Shown piece by piece: positions 25,765 to 36,115 of a DNA stretch of 64,000 nucleotides. Location: contig NZ_PJON01000005.1 of the NCBI RefSeq assembly GCF_002900975.1, positions 124,001 through 188,000 on the forward strand. Reading direction: 5' to 3'. A model generated the notes under the pieces. It was not told the origin of the DNA and searched no databases. It saw nothing but the letters and a program-made list of their open reading frames with translations. Position numbers and translations under genes: made by a program. Numbering within the stretch: position 1 is the stretch's first letter; the number at the start of each line of letters is the position of its first letter. The stretch comes from Tabrizicola aquatica. GTDB taxonomy: Bacteria; Pseudomonadota; Alphaproteobacteria; Rhodobacterales; Rhodobacteraceae.

Positions 25765-27366
25765 ATGCGCACGCTTTACCTCTCCAGCGCGGCCCTGGCC
25801 CTGTCGGCAGGGCTGGCCCAGGCGGATTACACGCTGCATGTCATTCACATCAACGACCTGCACAGCCGGATGGAGGCGATCAACGCCTTTGACAGCACCT
25901 GCAGCGCCGAAGATGCGGCGGAAAACAAGTGCTTCGGCGGCGTGGCGCGGGTGGCGACCAAGATCAACGAGCTGCGCGACAAGGTGACGGCCGAGGGCGG
26001 CAACGTGATCGTGCTGGATGCGGGCGACCAGTTCCAGGGCAGCCTGTTCTACACCACCTACAAGGGCGCGGCCGAGGCCGAGTTCATGGAGAAGATCGGC
26101 TTTGACGCGATGGCCGTGGGCAACCACGAATTCGACGATGGGCCCGAGGGGCTGGCCGCGTTCTTGGACAAGGTGACCTTCCCGGTGATCAGCGGCAACA
26201 CCGATGTCAGCCAGAACAACGCTCTGGCCGGCCGGGTGCAGAATCACGTGGTGCTGGAGGTGGGCGGCGAAAAGATCGGCATCATCTCGGCCCTGGCGAC
26301 GGACACTGTCGATACCTCCAGCCCCGGGCCAAGCGTGATCTTCCAGGACGAGGTCGACAGCCTGGGCGCCGATGTCGCCGCGCTGGAGGCCGAGGGCGTC
26401 ACCAAGATCATCGCGCTGACCCACGTCGGCCTGCCAAAGGACCTGGAGATCGCGGCCGCCGTGCCGGGGATCGACGCGGTGGTGGGCGGGCACTCGCACA
26501 CGCTCCTGTCCTCCAAGGACCCCAAGCGCGCGGGCCCCTATCCGACCTGGGTCGACGGCCAGAACGGGGCGCTGGTGCCGGTGGTGCAGGCCTATGCCTA
26601 CTCCAAGTATGTCGGCCATCTGATCCTGACCTTTGACGACGCCGGGAACCTGAAATTCGCGGAAGGCGACACGATCCTGCTGGATGCCAGCGTCACCCCC
26701 GACCCCGAGATCGAGGCGCGGGTCAAGGAGATGGGTGCGCCCATCGAAGAACTGAAGAACAAGGTCGTGGCCGAAGCGACGGCCGAGATCGACGGCAGCC
26801 GCGAGACCTGCCGGGCGGTGGAATGCCCGATGGGCAACCTGATCGCCGAGGCGATGCTGGACCGGGTCAAGGACCAGGGCGTGACCATCGCGATCCAGAA
26901 CGGCGGTGGCGTTCGCGCCAGCATCGATGCCGGTCCGGTCACGATGGGCGAGGTCCTGACGGTGCTGCCGTTCCAGAACACGCTGTCCACCTTCGAAGTG
27001 ACCGGCGAGACCATCGTCGCCGCTTTGGAAAACGGCGTGAGCCAGGTCGAGGAAGGTGCCGGCCGCTTCGCGCAGGTCGCGGGGCTGAAGTACACGTTTG
27101 ATCCCAAAGCTCCGGCCGGGGCGCGGGTCAGCGACGTGCAGGTGCTGGTCGGCGGCGACGCCTGGGGGCCGATCGACCCGGCGGCCACCTACAAGGTCGT
27201 GTCGAACAACTATGTCCGGGGCGGCGGCGACGGGTTCCGCATGTTCGTCGATGCGGCCAATGCCTATGACTTCGGGCCAGATCTGGCGGACGTGACCGCC
27301 GAGTACATGGCGAAGGTCGGCCCCTACACCCCGATGACGGATGGCCGGATCACCGTGAAGCAGTAG
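25765..27366 (+). CDS. Periplasmic 5'-nucleotidase / metallophosphatase
   Basis: 533 residues. Signal peptide MRTLYLSSAALALSAGLAQA. The metallophosphoesterase domain has HINDLHSRME, VLDAGDQFQGSLFY, GNHEFDDG and GGHSHTLL, all metal-binding motifs. The C-terminal 5_nucleotid_C domain (about 330-533) has GNLIAEAML, IQNGGGVRASI and SNNYVRGGGDGF. It dephosphorylates nucleotides or related phosphomonoesters in the periplasm. Single gene followed by a strong terminator. Confidence 0.93.
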   Translation: MRTLYLSSAALALSAGLAQADYTLHVIHINDLHSRMEAINAFDSTCSAEDAAENKCFGGVARVATKINELRDKVTAEGGNVIVLDAGDQFQGSLFYTTYKGAAEAEFMEKIGFDAMAVGNHEFDDGPEGLAAFLDKVTFPVISGNTDVSQNNALAGRVQNHVVLEVGGEKIGIISALATDTVDTSSPGPSVIFQDEVDSLGADVAALEAEGVTKIIALTHVGLPKDLEIAAAVPGIDAVVGGHSHTLLSSKDPKRAGPYPTWVDGQNGALVPVVQAYAYSKYVGHLILTFDDAGNLKFAEGDTILLDASVTPDPEIEARVKEMGAPIEELKNKVVAEATAEIDGSRETCRAVECPMGNLIAEAMLDRVKDQGVTIAIQNGGGVRASIDAGPVTMGEVLTVLPFQNTLSTFEVTGETIVAALENGVSQVEEGAGRFAQVAGLKYTFDPKAPAGARVSDVQVLVGGDAWGPIDPAATYKVVSNNYVRGGGDGFRMFVDAANAYDFGPDLADVTAEYMAKVGPYTPMTDGRITVKQ

Positions 27367-27388
27367 GTCCTGCGGACCAAGACCCAGC

Positions 27389-27421
27389 GGGGCGCCAGCA
27401 TCTGGCGCCCCGTTTCCGTTT
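27389..27421 (+). terminator. Terminator of the 5'-nucleotidase gene
   Basis: GGGGCGCCA-gcatc-TGGCGCCCC, nine-base perfect stem, followed by GTTTCCGTTT. Confidence 0.8.
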
Positions 27422-27469
27422 GATGCGGCGCGTCTTGGCGTTTTCCCGGCGCGCGCCTATCTTCGCCCC

Positions 27470-28126
27470 ATGTGCGGGCGTTTCACCATCACCCATCCGA
27501 ATGAGGCGCTGGCCGCGCTGTTCGATGCCGTGCCGGGCAATGACCTGCCGCAGGGGCCGAACTTCAACATCTGCCCGACGAACCCGGTGGTCGTGGTGAC
27601 CTCGGATGGCGGGCAGCGGCGGTTGCGGGCGATGCGCTGGGGGTTCCTTCCGACCTGGTACAAGGCGCCGAACGATGGTCCGCTGATCATCAATGCCCGC
27701 TCGGACACGGTCGCCACCAAGCCGGCCTTCCGTGAGGCGGTCCGGGCGCGGCGCTGCATCGTGCCGGCCTCGGGCTTCTATGAATGGAGCGAGGGCGAGA
27801 AGGGTGCGCGGCTGCCGTGGTATTTCACCCTGGCCGATGGCTTGCCGATGGCGCTGGCCGGGGTCTGGCAGCGCTGGGGCGAGATGGACACGGTTGCCAT
27901 CGTCTCGACCGAGGCGGGGCCGGGGATGGACGCGATCCACCACCGTGAGCCGGTGGTGCTGGAGCGTGCCGACTGGCCGCTGTGGCTGGGCGAGGCCGGG
28001 CATGGGGCGGCGGTGTTGATGAAGGCCAGCGCGCCGGGGGTGCTGACCAAGCCCTTCAGGGTGGGGGTCGAGGTGAACTCGAACCGCGCCAGCGGGCCGG
28101 GGCTGATCGCGCCGCTGGCGGCTTGA
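27470..28126 (+). CDS. SOS response-associated peptidase (SRAP/YedK/HMCES)
   Basis: 218 residues. It begins MCGRFTIT, where Cys2 becomes the catalytic N-terminal nucleophile after Met removal. FNICPTNPVVVV, MRWGFLPTWY, NARSDTVATKPAFREAV (active-site Asn and Arg), CIVPASGFYEW (Glu) and the IHHREPVVL histidine follow. SRAP proteins crosslink to abasic sites in single-stranded DNA and shield them from breakage. It lies just before tRNA-Gly with no partner gene. Confidence 0.94.
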   Translation: MCGRFTITHPNEALAALFDAVPGNDLPQGPNFNICPTNPVVVVTSDGGQRRLRAMRWGFLPTWYKAPNDGPLIINARSDTVATKPAFREAVRARRCIVPASGFYEWSEGEKGARLPWYFTLADGLPMALAGVWQRWGEMDTVAIVSTEAGPGMDAIHHREPVVLERADWPLWLGEAGHGAAVLMKASAPGVLTKPFRVGVEVNSNRASGPGLIAPLAA

Positions 28127-28160
28127 AGCGGCCGGGGCGAGATGCTATCTGACCTGCAGC

Positions 28161-28234
28161 GCGGGTGTTGTGTAATGGTAAGACCCTAGCCTTCCAAGCT
28201 AGAGACACGGGTTCGATTCCCGTCACCCGCTCCA
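28161..28234 (+). tRNA. tRNA-Gly (anticodon TCC), CCA encoded
   Basis: The acceptor stem GCGGGTG pairs with CACCCGC, discriminator T, and CCA is encoded (28232-28234). D-arm TGTAATGGTA, anticodon loop CTTCCAA (TCC reads GGA/GGG), and T-arm GGGTTCGATTCCC are canonical. 74 bases. Confidence 0.97.
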
Positions 28235-28292
28235 TCCCCTTTTCGGTCCAAATGGGTTCTCGTGCGCTTCTGCGGACGTGATCCTTGCCGCT

Positions 28293-28313
28293 CTGTCCAT
28301 AGTGGACAGTTTT
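28293..28313 (+). terminator. Possible terminator after tRNA-Gly
   Basis: CTGTCC-atagt-GGACAG followed by TTTT, 59 bases past the tRNA end. The stem is short but the U-run is clear. Confidence 0.5.
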
Positions 28314-28445
28314 GGACTGTGTAGTGCTTTCAATGGCTTGGCAGTGAGCGTAAACCAATTGGCAAGGTTTGGCGCTCATGGCCGAGAACGGCGACGGAAG
28401 CCGATCTACGCGGCGTATGATGCGGATACGGCGTAGGAGACCTTG

Positions 28446-29294
28446 ATGCCCGGCAAGCCCGACCGAGACCATGACCACGACCATGACGACGGGCCGGAAG
28501 GCCTTGCCGCGGATTTGCCGCACCTGGCGCGGCGCCGGGCATTGCTGACCGGGCTGGCCTTTGGCGGGGCCGCGCTGTCGCTATGGGTGGCGCAGGGCGG
28601 GGCGCAGACCATGACGGGGCGGGCGGCGGATGGCAGCATCTGCGTTGCCAACCCGGCCGAGACCGCTGGCCCCTTCCCGGCGGACGGCACCAACGTGCGT
28701 GAGGGCCAGGCCGTCAACATCCTGACCGAGGAAGGTGTCATCCGCGAAGATATCCGCACCAGCATCGGCGGGCTTTCCCCGGTGGCCGAGGGCGTGCCGG
28801 TCGCGCTGGAGATCACGCTGGTCGACCTGGGGCGGGCCTGCGCGCCTTTGGGCGGGATGGCGGTCTATGTCTGGCAATGCGACGCGGAAGGGGTCTATTC
28901 GATCTATGGTGCCGCCGACCGCAACTATCTGCGCGGCGTGGGGATCAGCGATGCGCAAGGCCGGGTCCGGTTCACCACGGTCTTTCCGGCCTGCTACCCG
29001 GGCCGCTGGCCGCACCTGCATTTCGAGGTATTCTCCAGCGCGGAAATGGCCGTTTCGGGCAAGGGGGCGCTTCTGACCAGCCAGTTCGCCCTGCCCGAGG
29101 CCGCGTGCCGGGCGGTCTATGACATCCAGCCGCTGTATCGGGCCAGCCGCGACACCATCGAAGGGGTCAGCCTGAAACGCGACGGCATCTTCCGCGATGC
29201 GTCAGAGCAGGCGCTTTCGGCGCAGATGCTGGCGATGGAGGGTGACCCGGCCTTTGGCTATCGTGCGACGGGACGGGTGGGGCTGGTCCTTTGA
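28446..29294 (+). CDS. Tat-exported intradiol ring-cleavage dioxygenase-like protein
   Basis: 282 residues. An unusual His/Asp-rich leader (DRDHDHDHDDGPEG) precedes a twin-arginine signal (RRRALLTGLAFGGAALSLW). The catalytic domain resembles protocatechuate 3,4-dioxygenase: ETAGPFPADG, VYVWQCDAEGVYS (Tyr ligand), then YPGRWPHLHFEV (Tyr and the His-x-His iron ligands). Substrate unknown; exported members of this family are poorly studied. The start was set at 28446, spaced from GGAGA; a TTG three bases earlier is possible. The gene's 3' end is part of a tandem duplication (see repeat). Confidence 0.82.
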   Translation: MPGKPDRDHDHDHDDGPEGLAADLPHLARRRALLTGLAFGGAALSLWVAQGGAQTMTGRAADGSICVANPAETAGPFPADGTNVREGQAVNILTEEGVIREDIRTSIGGLSPVAEGVPVALEITLVDLGRACAPLGGMAVYVWQCDAEGVYSIYGAADRNYLRGVGISDAQGRVRFTTVFPACYPGRWPHLHFEVFSSAEMAVSGKGALLTSQFALPEAACRAVYDIQPLYRASRDTIEGVSLKRDGIFRDASEQALSAQMLAMEGDPAFGYRATGRVGLVL

Positions 29295-29440
29295 CGCTGC
29301 GGGCTCGTCGATGACTTCGTCACTCCTCGCGCTTTGGCGTGCGATGGGACGGGTGGGGCTGGTGCCACCTCTTGCTCGTCGATGACTTCGTCACTCCTCG
29401 CCGGGGTGCCCGCCGACGAGAAGACGAAGTCGCACGAGGA
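29262..29440. repeat. Duplicated hairpin region (dispersed palindrome family, copy B)
   Basis: The last 33 bases of the dioxygenase gene and the following CTCGTCGATGACTTCGTCAC arm (29262-29330) are imperfectly repeated in tandem at 29338-29401. A partner arm (CGACGAGAAGACGAAGTCG, then CACGAGGAGG) follows at 29413-29441 with ATTGCGG after it. It therefore has two left arms and one right arm. It is related to the palindromes at 9653 and 45775. Confidence 0.75.
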
Positions 29441-29449
29441 GGATTGCGG

Positions 29450-30238
29450 TCAGAGGTTCTGGGCCTGCGGGAAGCCAAGGACATGGTAGCCGCCGTCGAC
29501 ATGCACCACCTCACCCGTGGTGCAGGCGCCGTAGTCGGAACACAGCCAGACCGCGGTGCCGCCGATGGCGTCAAGCGTGGCATTCTCGCGCAGGGGGGCG
29601 TTTTCTTCGGTGTGGCGGAAGGTGGCCCGGGCGCCGCCGATGGCTGATCCGGCCAGGGTCTTCATCGGACCGGGTGAGATCGCGTTGACGCGGATCTTCT
29701 GCGGGCCAAGGTCATTCGCCAGGTAGCGGGTCGCCGATTCCAGCGCCGCCTTGGCCACGCCCATCACGTTGTAGTTCGGCGAAACCCGGTTCGAGCCCTG
29801 GAAGGTCAGGGTGATCAGCGTGCCGCCGTTCGGCATCATCGGCTCGGCCCGGCGGGCCACGTCGATGAAGCTGAAGCAAGAGATGTTCAGCGAGTTCAGG
29901 AAGTTGCCCTTGGTCGTGTTGATGAAGCGGCCGGTCAGCTCGGTCTTGTCCGAGAAGGCGATGGCGTGGACAAGGAAATCCAGCGACCCCCAACGGCGGC
30001 CGATTTCGGCAAAGCAGGCGTCCAGGCTGTCCTCGTTCGTCACGTCGACGTCGACCAGCAGGTCGGACCCCACGCTTGCCGCAAGGGGTTGCAGCCGCTT
30101 GCCGAACGCCTCGCCCTGGTAGCTGAAGGCCAGCTCCGCGCCCTCGGCCGCAAGGGCGGATGCGATGCCCCAGGCGATGGAACGTTCGTTCGCCACGCCC
30201 ATGACAAGCCCGCGCTTGCCCTTCATCAGTTCGGCCAT
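29450..30238 (-). CDS. fabI: Enoyl-[acyl-carrier-protein] reductase (NADH)
   Basis: 262 residues, divergent SDR. GKRGLVMGVANERSIAWGIA is the FabI nucleotide-binding loop, ending with the AWGI motif. The catalytic Tyr-x6-Lys is in PNYNVMGVAKAALE, and the SPGPMKTLAGSAIGG loop covers the triclosan/substrate site. It reduces enoyl-ACP in the last step of elongation. It lies 6 bases downstream of fabB on the same strand, so fabB-fabI is an operon. Confidence 0.97.
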   Translation of the reverse strand: MAELMKGKRGLVMGVANERSIAWGIASALAAEGAELAFSYQGEAFGKRLQPLAASVGSDLLVDVDVTNEDSLDACFAEIGRRWGSLDFLVHAIAFSDKTELTGRFINTTKGNFLNSLNISCFSFIDVARRAEPMMPNGGTLITLTFQGSNRVSPNYNVMGVAKAALESATRYLANDLGPQKIRVNAISPGPMKTLAGSAIGGARATFRHTEENAPLRENATLDAIGGTAVWLCSDYGACTTGEVVHVDGGYHVLGFPQAQNL

Positions 30239-30244
30239 GATGCG

Positions 30245-31474
30245 TTACCCGAGGTATTTGGACATGACGAGGGTCGCGTTGGTGCCGCCGAAGCCGAAGC
30301 TGTTCGACAGGACCGAGTCGAGTTGCACGTTGTCGCGCATGGTGGTCACGATCTCGGCCGGGTCCAGGGCGGGGTCCAGCGTTTCCACATTGGCCGAAGC
30401 GGCGATGAAGTTGCCGTTCAGCATGATCAGCGAATAGATCGCCTCCCACACGCCCGCGCCGCCAAGGCAGTGGCCGGTCAGCGACTTGGTCGAGGCGATG
30501 GGGGGCGTTGAACCCTGGCCGAAGACGCGGCGGATGGCTTCGACCTCGGTCACGTCGCCGACGACGGTGCTGGTGCCGTGGCTGTTGATATAGTCGATGC
30601 GGCGGTCCTTTGGCAGCGTGGACAGCGCCACCCGCATCGCCCGTTCCCCGCCTTCGCCACTGGGGGCGACCATGTCGTGGCCGTCCGAGGTGGCGCCATA
30701 GCCGGTGACTTCGGCATAGATCTTCGCGCCGCGCGCGAGGGCGTGTTCCAACTCCTCCAGCACCACGATCCCGCCGCCACCGGCGATGACAAAGCCGTCG
30801 CGGTTGGCATCATAGGTGCGCGAGGCGCGTTCGGGCGTGTCGTTGTACTTGGACGACATCGCGCCCATCGCGTCGAAGAGGCAGGAGAGCGTCCAGTCCA
30901 ACTCCTCGCCCCCGCCGGCAAAGACGATGTCCTGCTTGCCCATCTGGATCAGCTCTGTCCCGTTGCCGATGCAGTGGGCGGAGGTCGAGCAGGCGGAGGT
31001 GATCGAGTAGTTCACGCCCTTGATCTTGAACGGGGTGGCCAGGCAGGCCGAGACGGTCGAGGACATGCCCTTGGTCACGCCGAAGGGGCCGATGCGTTTG
31101 GGGCTGCCGGTTTCGCGGACGATGTTGTGGGCCTTGAAGAAGGATTTGGTGGACGGCCCGCCCGAGCCGACGATGATCCCGGTGCGGTCGTTCGAGATAT
31201 CCTGGGGCGCAAGGCCGGAGTCCTTTACCGCCTGGTCCATCGCGATGAAGGTATAGGCCGCCCCATCGCCCATGAAGCGCAGGTCGCGCTTGTCGATGTG
31301 ATCTTCCAGCACGATGTTCGGCTGGCCGTGGACCCGGCAGCGGAAGCCATGTTCGGCGTAGTCGGGCGCAAAGACGATGCCGGATTTGCCCGCCCGCAGC
31401 GAGGCTTCCACCTCGGCGGCGGAATTGCCGATGGACGATACAATCCCGATCCCGGTGATGACGACGCGGCGCAT
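30245..31474 (-). CDS. fabB: 3-oxoacyl-ACP synthase I
   Basis: 409 residues. Cys-His-His triad motifs: [13 protein letters not shown] (active Cys), [12 protein letters not shown] (His) and [11 protein letters not shown] (His), plus the [10 protein letters not shown] tail. It resembles FabB more than FabF because it is adjacent to fabI and near fabA. With FabA it makes unsaturated fatty acids by elongating cis-3-decenoyl-ACP. Gene order here is fabB-fabI, with fabA 2.2 kb upstream instead of adjacent. Confidence 0.95.
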   Translation of the reverse strand: MRRVVITGIGIVSSIGNSAAEVEASLRAGKSGIVFAPDYAEHGFRCRVHGQPNIVLEDHIDKRDLRFMGDGAAYTFIAMDQAVKDSGLAPQDISNDRTGIIVGSGGPSTKSFFKAHNIVRETGSPKRIGPFGVTKGMSSTVSACLATPFKIKGVNYSITSACSTSAHCIGNGTELIQMGKQDIVFAGGGEELDWTLSCLFDAMGAMSSKYNDTPERASRTYDANRDGFVIAGGGGIVVLEELEHALARGAKIYAEVTGYGATSDGHDMVAPSGEGGERAMRVALSTLPKDRRIDYINSHGTSTVVGDVTEVEAIRRVFGQGSTPPIASTKSLTGHCLGGAGVWEAIYSLIMLNGNFIAASANVETLDPALDPAEIVTTMRDNVQLDSVLSNSFGFGGTNATLVMSKYLG

Positions 31475-31652
31475 GGGGCCTCCATTGGTAACCTTGCGTC
31501 TGTTTACGGGAGAGGGGGGAAGGGGGCAAGGCGGTTGCCAGTTGCGGCGTGCAGCGCCGCGTGCGGTCCGCTTGCCCGCAGTCCCAGCGGTTTGGCGAAA
31601 GAGGCACAGGGGCGCGAAGAAGTGTCGGAATATGTAGTGCTTTGGCGAATAG

Positions 31653-33116
<1,464 letters not shown>

Positions 33117-33132
33117 GCGGATCGCAGCCAAA

Positions 33133-33164
33133 GCCAGCAGGGCTTTCGTTAAGACCCTGCTGGC
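33133..33164. terminator. Hairpin between gdhA and the yfbU-like gene
   Basis: GCCAGCAGGG-(12)-CCCTGCTGGC, perfect ten-base arms, between convergent genes. A TTT follows when read on the minus strand, so it may serve both sides. Confidence 0.65.
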
Positions 33165-33192
33165 AAACACATACCTTAAATCGTGTTAGGCA

Positions 33193-33708
33193 TCACCGAG
33201 CGGCAAGCACCGCGTCAATTTCGCCTGCATCCAGCATGCGAAACCCACCTGGCCACGTCGTGCGCATCTTCTCGATGATCGGCTCGTACACTTCGAGCAT
33301 TGTCCGGTAGTTCCGTATAGATGCCGACGAGTGCGAGTTCTGAGTTGCCCCACGCAGGTCCGTGAAGCGGCCAAGTTTATTAACAAGCGTGTCGGCTACG
33401 CCGGAATGTGCATCGTTATTATGGTCGAAGCCCGAGAAGTTGGTAAGCTTTTTGTCCATCCCAAGCGTATCAGCACTCGACTGCAGGTGCCGGTACATTT
33501 CGAAGATTCTACGAGTCTCTTCCACTACTTCGTCCAGTGGATGCACAGCCTTTTCGAGCCACTCATACTCCCAGCTTAGTGCCCAGTCCTGACCCGAAGT
33601 TATAAGCTCTCCGACCAGTTTTGGGTCAACGAAATAATTGCTTCCGACACTGGCACTTGCCTGCATTACCAGTGTGAGTCGTTCAAAGTTGTTGAATTGG
33701 CTTTTCAT
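33193..33708 (-). CDS. YfbU family protein, low-GC gene
   Basis: 171 residues. The central EETRRIFEMYRHLQSSADTL and LTNFSGFDHNNDAHSGVAD blocks match the YfbU family (E. coli: a T-L-GFD signature and MYHAL helix), ending with NYRTMLEVYEPI and DAGEIDAVLAAR. YfbU-like proteins are cytosolic and their function is not established, although one report links the E. coli protein to cell death. GC is roughly 50% by eye against about 65-68% in neighbours, with unusual codons, so recent acquisition is likely. It sits 15 bases from fabA on the same strand. Confidence 0.8.
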   Translation of the reverse strand: MKSQFNNFERLTLVMQASASVGSNYFVDPKLVGELITSGQDWALSWEYEWLEKAVHPLDEVVEETRRIFEMYRHLQSSADTLGMDKKLTNFSGFDHNNDAHSGVADTLVNKLGRFTDLRGATQNSHSSASIRNYRTMLEVYEPIIEKMRTTWPGGFRMLDAGEIDAVLAAR

Positions 33709-33723
33709 TTGATTCCTTGGTTC

Positions 33724-34233
33724 TCAAGCCTCGCTGAGGGCGACCTTCATGTCCTTGACAAGATAGATCACCTCGCCGTCCGCCTCGACCCGGCCATCGG
33801 CGACGCCCATGGTCAGGCGGCGGGTTTGCAGGGCCTTGGTGAAATCGACGAAGTAGGTCAGCTTCTTGCGGTCGGGGCGGACCATGCCGGTCAGCTTCAC
33901 CTCGCCCACGCCAAGCGCATAGCCGCGCCCCTGCCAGCCGCGCCAGCCAAGGTTGAAGCCGGTCAGTTGCCAAAGGCCGTCCAGGCCAAGGCAGCCCGGC
34001 ATGATCGGGTTGCCGGGGAAGTGGCAGTCGAAGAACCACAGGTCGGGGGTGATGTCGAACTCGGCCACGACATGGCCCTTGCCATGCTCGCCGCGGTCTT
34101 CCGAGATGTCGGTGATCCGGTCCATCATCAGCATCGGCGGGGCGGGAAGCTGGGCGTTGCCGGGACCGAAAAGCTCTCCCCGCGCGCAGGCGAGCAGTGC
34201 TTCCTTGTCGAAATAGGTCGGATACGACGCCAT
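33724..34233 (-). CDS. fabA: 3-hydroxydecanoyl-ACP dehydratase/isomerase
   Basis: 169 residues, full length. [11 protein letters not shown] leads in. [27 protein letters not shown] holds the catalytic His (CHFPG) and Asp (LGLDGL) of Fab[14 protein letters not shown] and the FVDFTKAL strand complete the hot dog fold. It makes trans-2- and cis-3-decenoyl-ACP, the branch point for unsaturated fatty acids. fabB and fabI are usually next to it but are displaced here. Confidence 0.97.
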   Translation of the reverse strand: MASYPTYFDKEALLACARGELFGPGNAQLPAPPMLMMDRITDISEDRGEHGKGHVVAEFDITPDLWFFDCHFPGNPIMPGCLGLDGLWQLTGFNLGWRGWQGRGYALGVGEVKLTGMVRPDRKKLTYFVDFTKALQTRRLTMGVADGRVEADGEVIYLVKDMKVALSEA

Positions 34234-34324
34234 AGCTTGTGGTCCCCCCTGTGCGATTGTCCCTACCTAGCATCGGGCCGGGAAGAGTGGCAAGTCTGAC
34301 CCGGAAAACGGGGTGGAGGGCGGG

Positions 34325-35587
34325 ATGTTCCGGCAATTCCTGGCGGCAAGCGGGTTCGCCAATCTGGCGGACGGGATCGGGGTCCTGGCCTGGGTCTGGG
34401 TGGCCAGCACGCTGACCCGCGACGCGGCGTTGATCGCGCTGGTGCCGGTGGCGCTGCGGCTGCCCTGGGCGGTCTTTGCCATTCCGGCCGGGATCGTCGC
34501 CGACCGGGTGGACCGCCGCCGGCTGGTCATCGCGATGGACATCCTGCGGGCGGTGGCGTTCCTGGCGGCGGCGGGGGCCTTGGCGCTGCGCGGCGAGGCC
34601 GCGCCCGCGCCGATGGAGGGTGTGAGTTCCTGGCCCCTGTTCCTGGCACTGTGCCTTTGCGCGGTGACGGTCGGCGTGGCCGAGGTCTTTCGCGACAACG
34701 CGGCCCAGACCCTGCTTCCGGCCATCGTGCCAGATGCGGGGCTGGAGCGGGCGAATGGCCGGCTGTGGACGGTCGAGGCACTGGCCAACCAGTTGATCGG
34801 CCCGGCGCTGGGGGCCTTCCTTCTGGGCGTGGCACTTGCGGTGCCTTTTGCCTTCAACGCGCTGGCCTATGCCGGGGCCGCGTTCCTTATGGCGCGGGTC
34901 GCGGGCACCTTCCGTCCCGCCGTGGTGGCCGAGGCGCGCTGGCGGCAGGCGCTGGCGGTTGCCTGGCGCTATCTTTGGGGGCAACCGCTCCTTCTGCTGC
35001 TGGCGGTGATCACCGGGGTCTGGAACCTGTGCTTCGAGGCGAGCCTGTTTGCCCTGGTCCTGCATGCGCAGGAAAACCTGGGGCTTTCGGCGCAGCAATA
35101 CGGCTTTGTGCTGACCGCCTTTGCGCTGGGCGGCGCGGTGGCGGGCCTGACCGGAGACCGGATCGCGCGCCGGCTGGGGGCGGGGCGGACCATGGCGCTG
35201 ACACTGCTGGTCAGCGCGGTCCTGCTGTTGCTGGTGCCCCTGGTGCCGAGTGCCTGGCTCTTGGCGGCCTGTTTCGTCGGGTTCGAGATGGCCGGGATCA
35301 CCTGGAACATCGTCTCGGTCAGCCTGCGCCAGCGGCTGATCCCGGACGCGTTGCGCGGCAGGGTCAACAGCCTGTACCGGCTTTTGGCCTGGGGGATGAT
35401 CCCCCTGGGCATCGCATTGTCGGGCTGGACGATCAGCCTGGCCGAGCCGGTGCTGGGCCGGGCGCAGGCGATTGTCCTGCCGCTGTGGCTGGGCGGGGGG
35501 CTGCTGCTGGTAATTGGCCTTGTGGTGCAGCGGCCGTTACGGCGGATGCTGGACCGGGCCGCGTCCGGGGCGCAATCCGGGGAATAG
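34325..35587 (+). CDS. Major facilitator superfamily transporter
   Basis: 420 residues with about eleven to twelve hydrophobic helices. The A-like motif GIVADRVDRRRLVIAMD (about 60-76) lies between helices 2 and 3, and GDRIARRLGAGRTMAL between 8 and 9. It resembles EntS-like and drug-efflux permeases, including the FRDNAAQTLLPAIVP segment. Substrate unknown. GGAGGG precedes the ATG at 34325; a GTG at 34313 is less likely. Divergent from fabA, followed by irr. Confidence 0.88.
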   Translation: MFRQFLAASGFANLADGIGVLAWVWVASTLTRDAALIALVPVALRLPWAVFAIPAGIVADRVDRRRLVIAMDILRAVAFLAAAGALALRGEAAPAPMEGVSSWPLFLALCLCAVTVGVAEVFRDNAAQTLLPAIVPDAGLERANGRLWTVEALANQLIGPALGAFLLGVALAVPFAFNALAYAGAAFLMARVAGTFRPAVVAEARWRQALAVAWRYLWGQPLLLLLAVITGVWNLCFEASLFALVLHAQENLGLSAQQYGFVLTAFALGGAVAGLTGDRIARRLGAGRTMALTLLVSAVLLLLVPLVPSAWLLAACFVGFEMAGITWNIVSVSLRQRLIPDALRGRVNSLYRLLAWGMIPLGIALSGWTISLAEPVLGRAQAIVLPLWLGGGLLLVIGLVVQRPLRRMLDRAASGAQSGE

Positions 35588-35590
35588 GGT

Positions 35591-35620
35591 TTGAAACCCG
35601 GCGGTTTTGTCCTTTATATA
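35591..35620 (+). promoter_or_regulatory. Candidate irr promoter
   Basis: TTGAAA (35591-35596), 18 bases, TATATA (35615-35620), 21 bases before the irr ATG. The very AT-rich -10 (TTTATATAAGG) stands out against the surrounding GC. Confidence 0.55.
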
Positions 35621-35641
35621 AGGGGACGGACAGGATGATCG

Positions 35642-36070
35642 ATGACCCAGACGACGGACCCCCAGACAACGCAGCGCAGCACGTCCTGGCTTGCCTCGGC
35701 CGGATTGCGGCCGACGCGGCAGCGGTTGGCGCTGGCGGAACTCTTGGTCGGCGATGGCGAGAACCGCCATGTGACCGCCGAAAGCCTGCATGCCGCCTCG
35801 CGCGCGTCGGGTGAGACGGTCAGCCTTGCCACGGTCTACAACACGCTGCGCGCCTTCTGCGATGCCGGCCTGATGAACGAGGTCGTGGTGGACGGGTCGA
35901 AAAGCTATTTCGACACCCGCACCGATGACCATCCGCATTTCTACTGGGAAGACAGCCACAGCCTGACCGACGCCCCGGCCGAGGAGCTGAAGATCGCCGG
36001 CCTGCCCAAGGCGCCCGCGGGCATGGAAGTGGCGCGCGTCGATGTGGTGATCCGCCTGCGCAAGGCGTGA
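35642..36070 (+). CDS. irr: Iron response regulator, Fur family
   Basis: 142 residues. Winged helix (about 20-95) with GLRPTRQRLALAELL, HVTAESLHAASRASGETVSLATVYNTLRAF. The DDHPHFYWED motif carries the histidines expected in Irr for heme/iron sensing, and no C-terminal CxxC zinc pair is visible, unlike Fur. Irr represses iron-use genes and activates uptake genes under iron limitation, with heme affecting stability. An Irr-fabA pairing occurs in many Rhodobacterales. Confidence 0.9.
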   Translation: MTQTTDPQTTQRSTSWLASAGLRPTRQRLALAELLVGDGENRHVTAESLHAASRASGETVSLATVYNTLRAFCDAGLMNEVVVDGSKSYFDTRTDDHPHFYWEDSHSLTDAPAEELKIAGLPKAPAGMEVARVDVVIRLRKA

Positions 36071-36094
36071 AAAAGGGCGGGGTTTCCCCCGCCC
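36071..36094 (-). terminator. Terminator of the fasciclin gene
   Basis: Read on the minus strand, a perfect eight-base GGGCGGGG/CCCCGCCC stem is followed by TTTT (36074-36071). It also lies just past the convergent irr stop. Confidence 0.75.
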
Positions 36095-36115
36095 GCACTG
36101 GTCACGAACGCAGGC

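Noticed and set aside
28161-28446. Phage or island attachment site at tRNA-Gly
   Set aside because: No integrase and no repeated tRNA 3' end was seen in the window.
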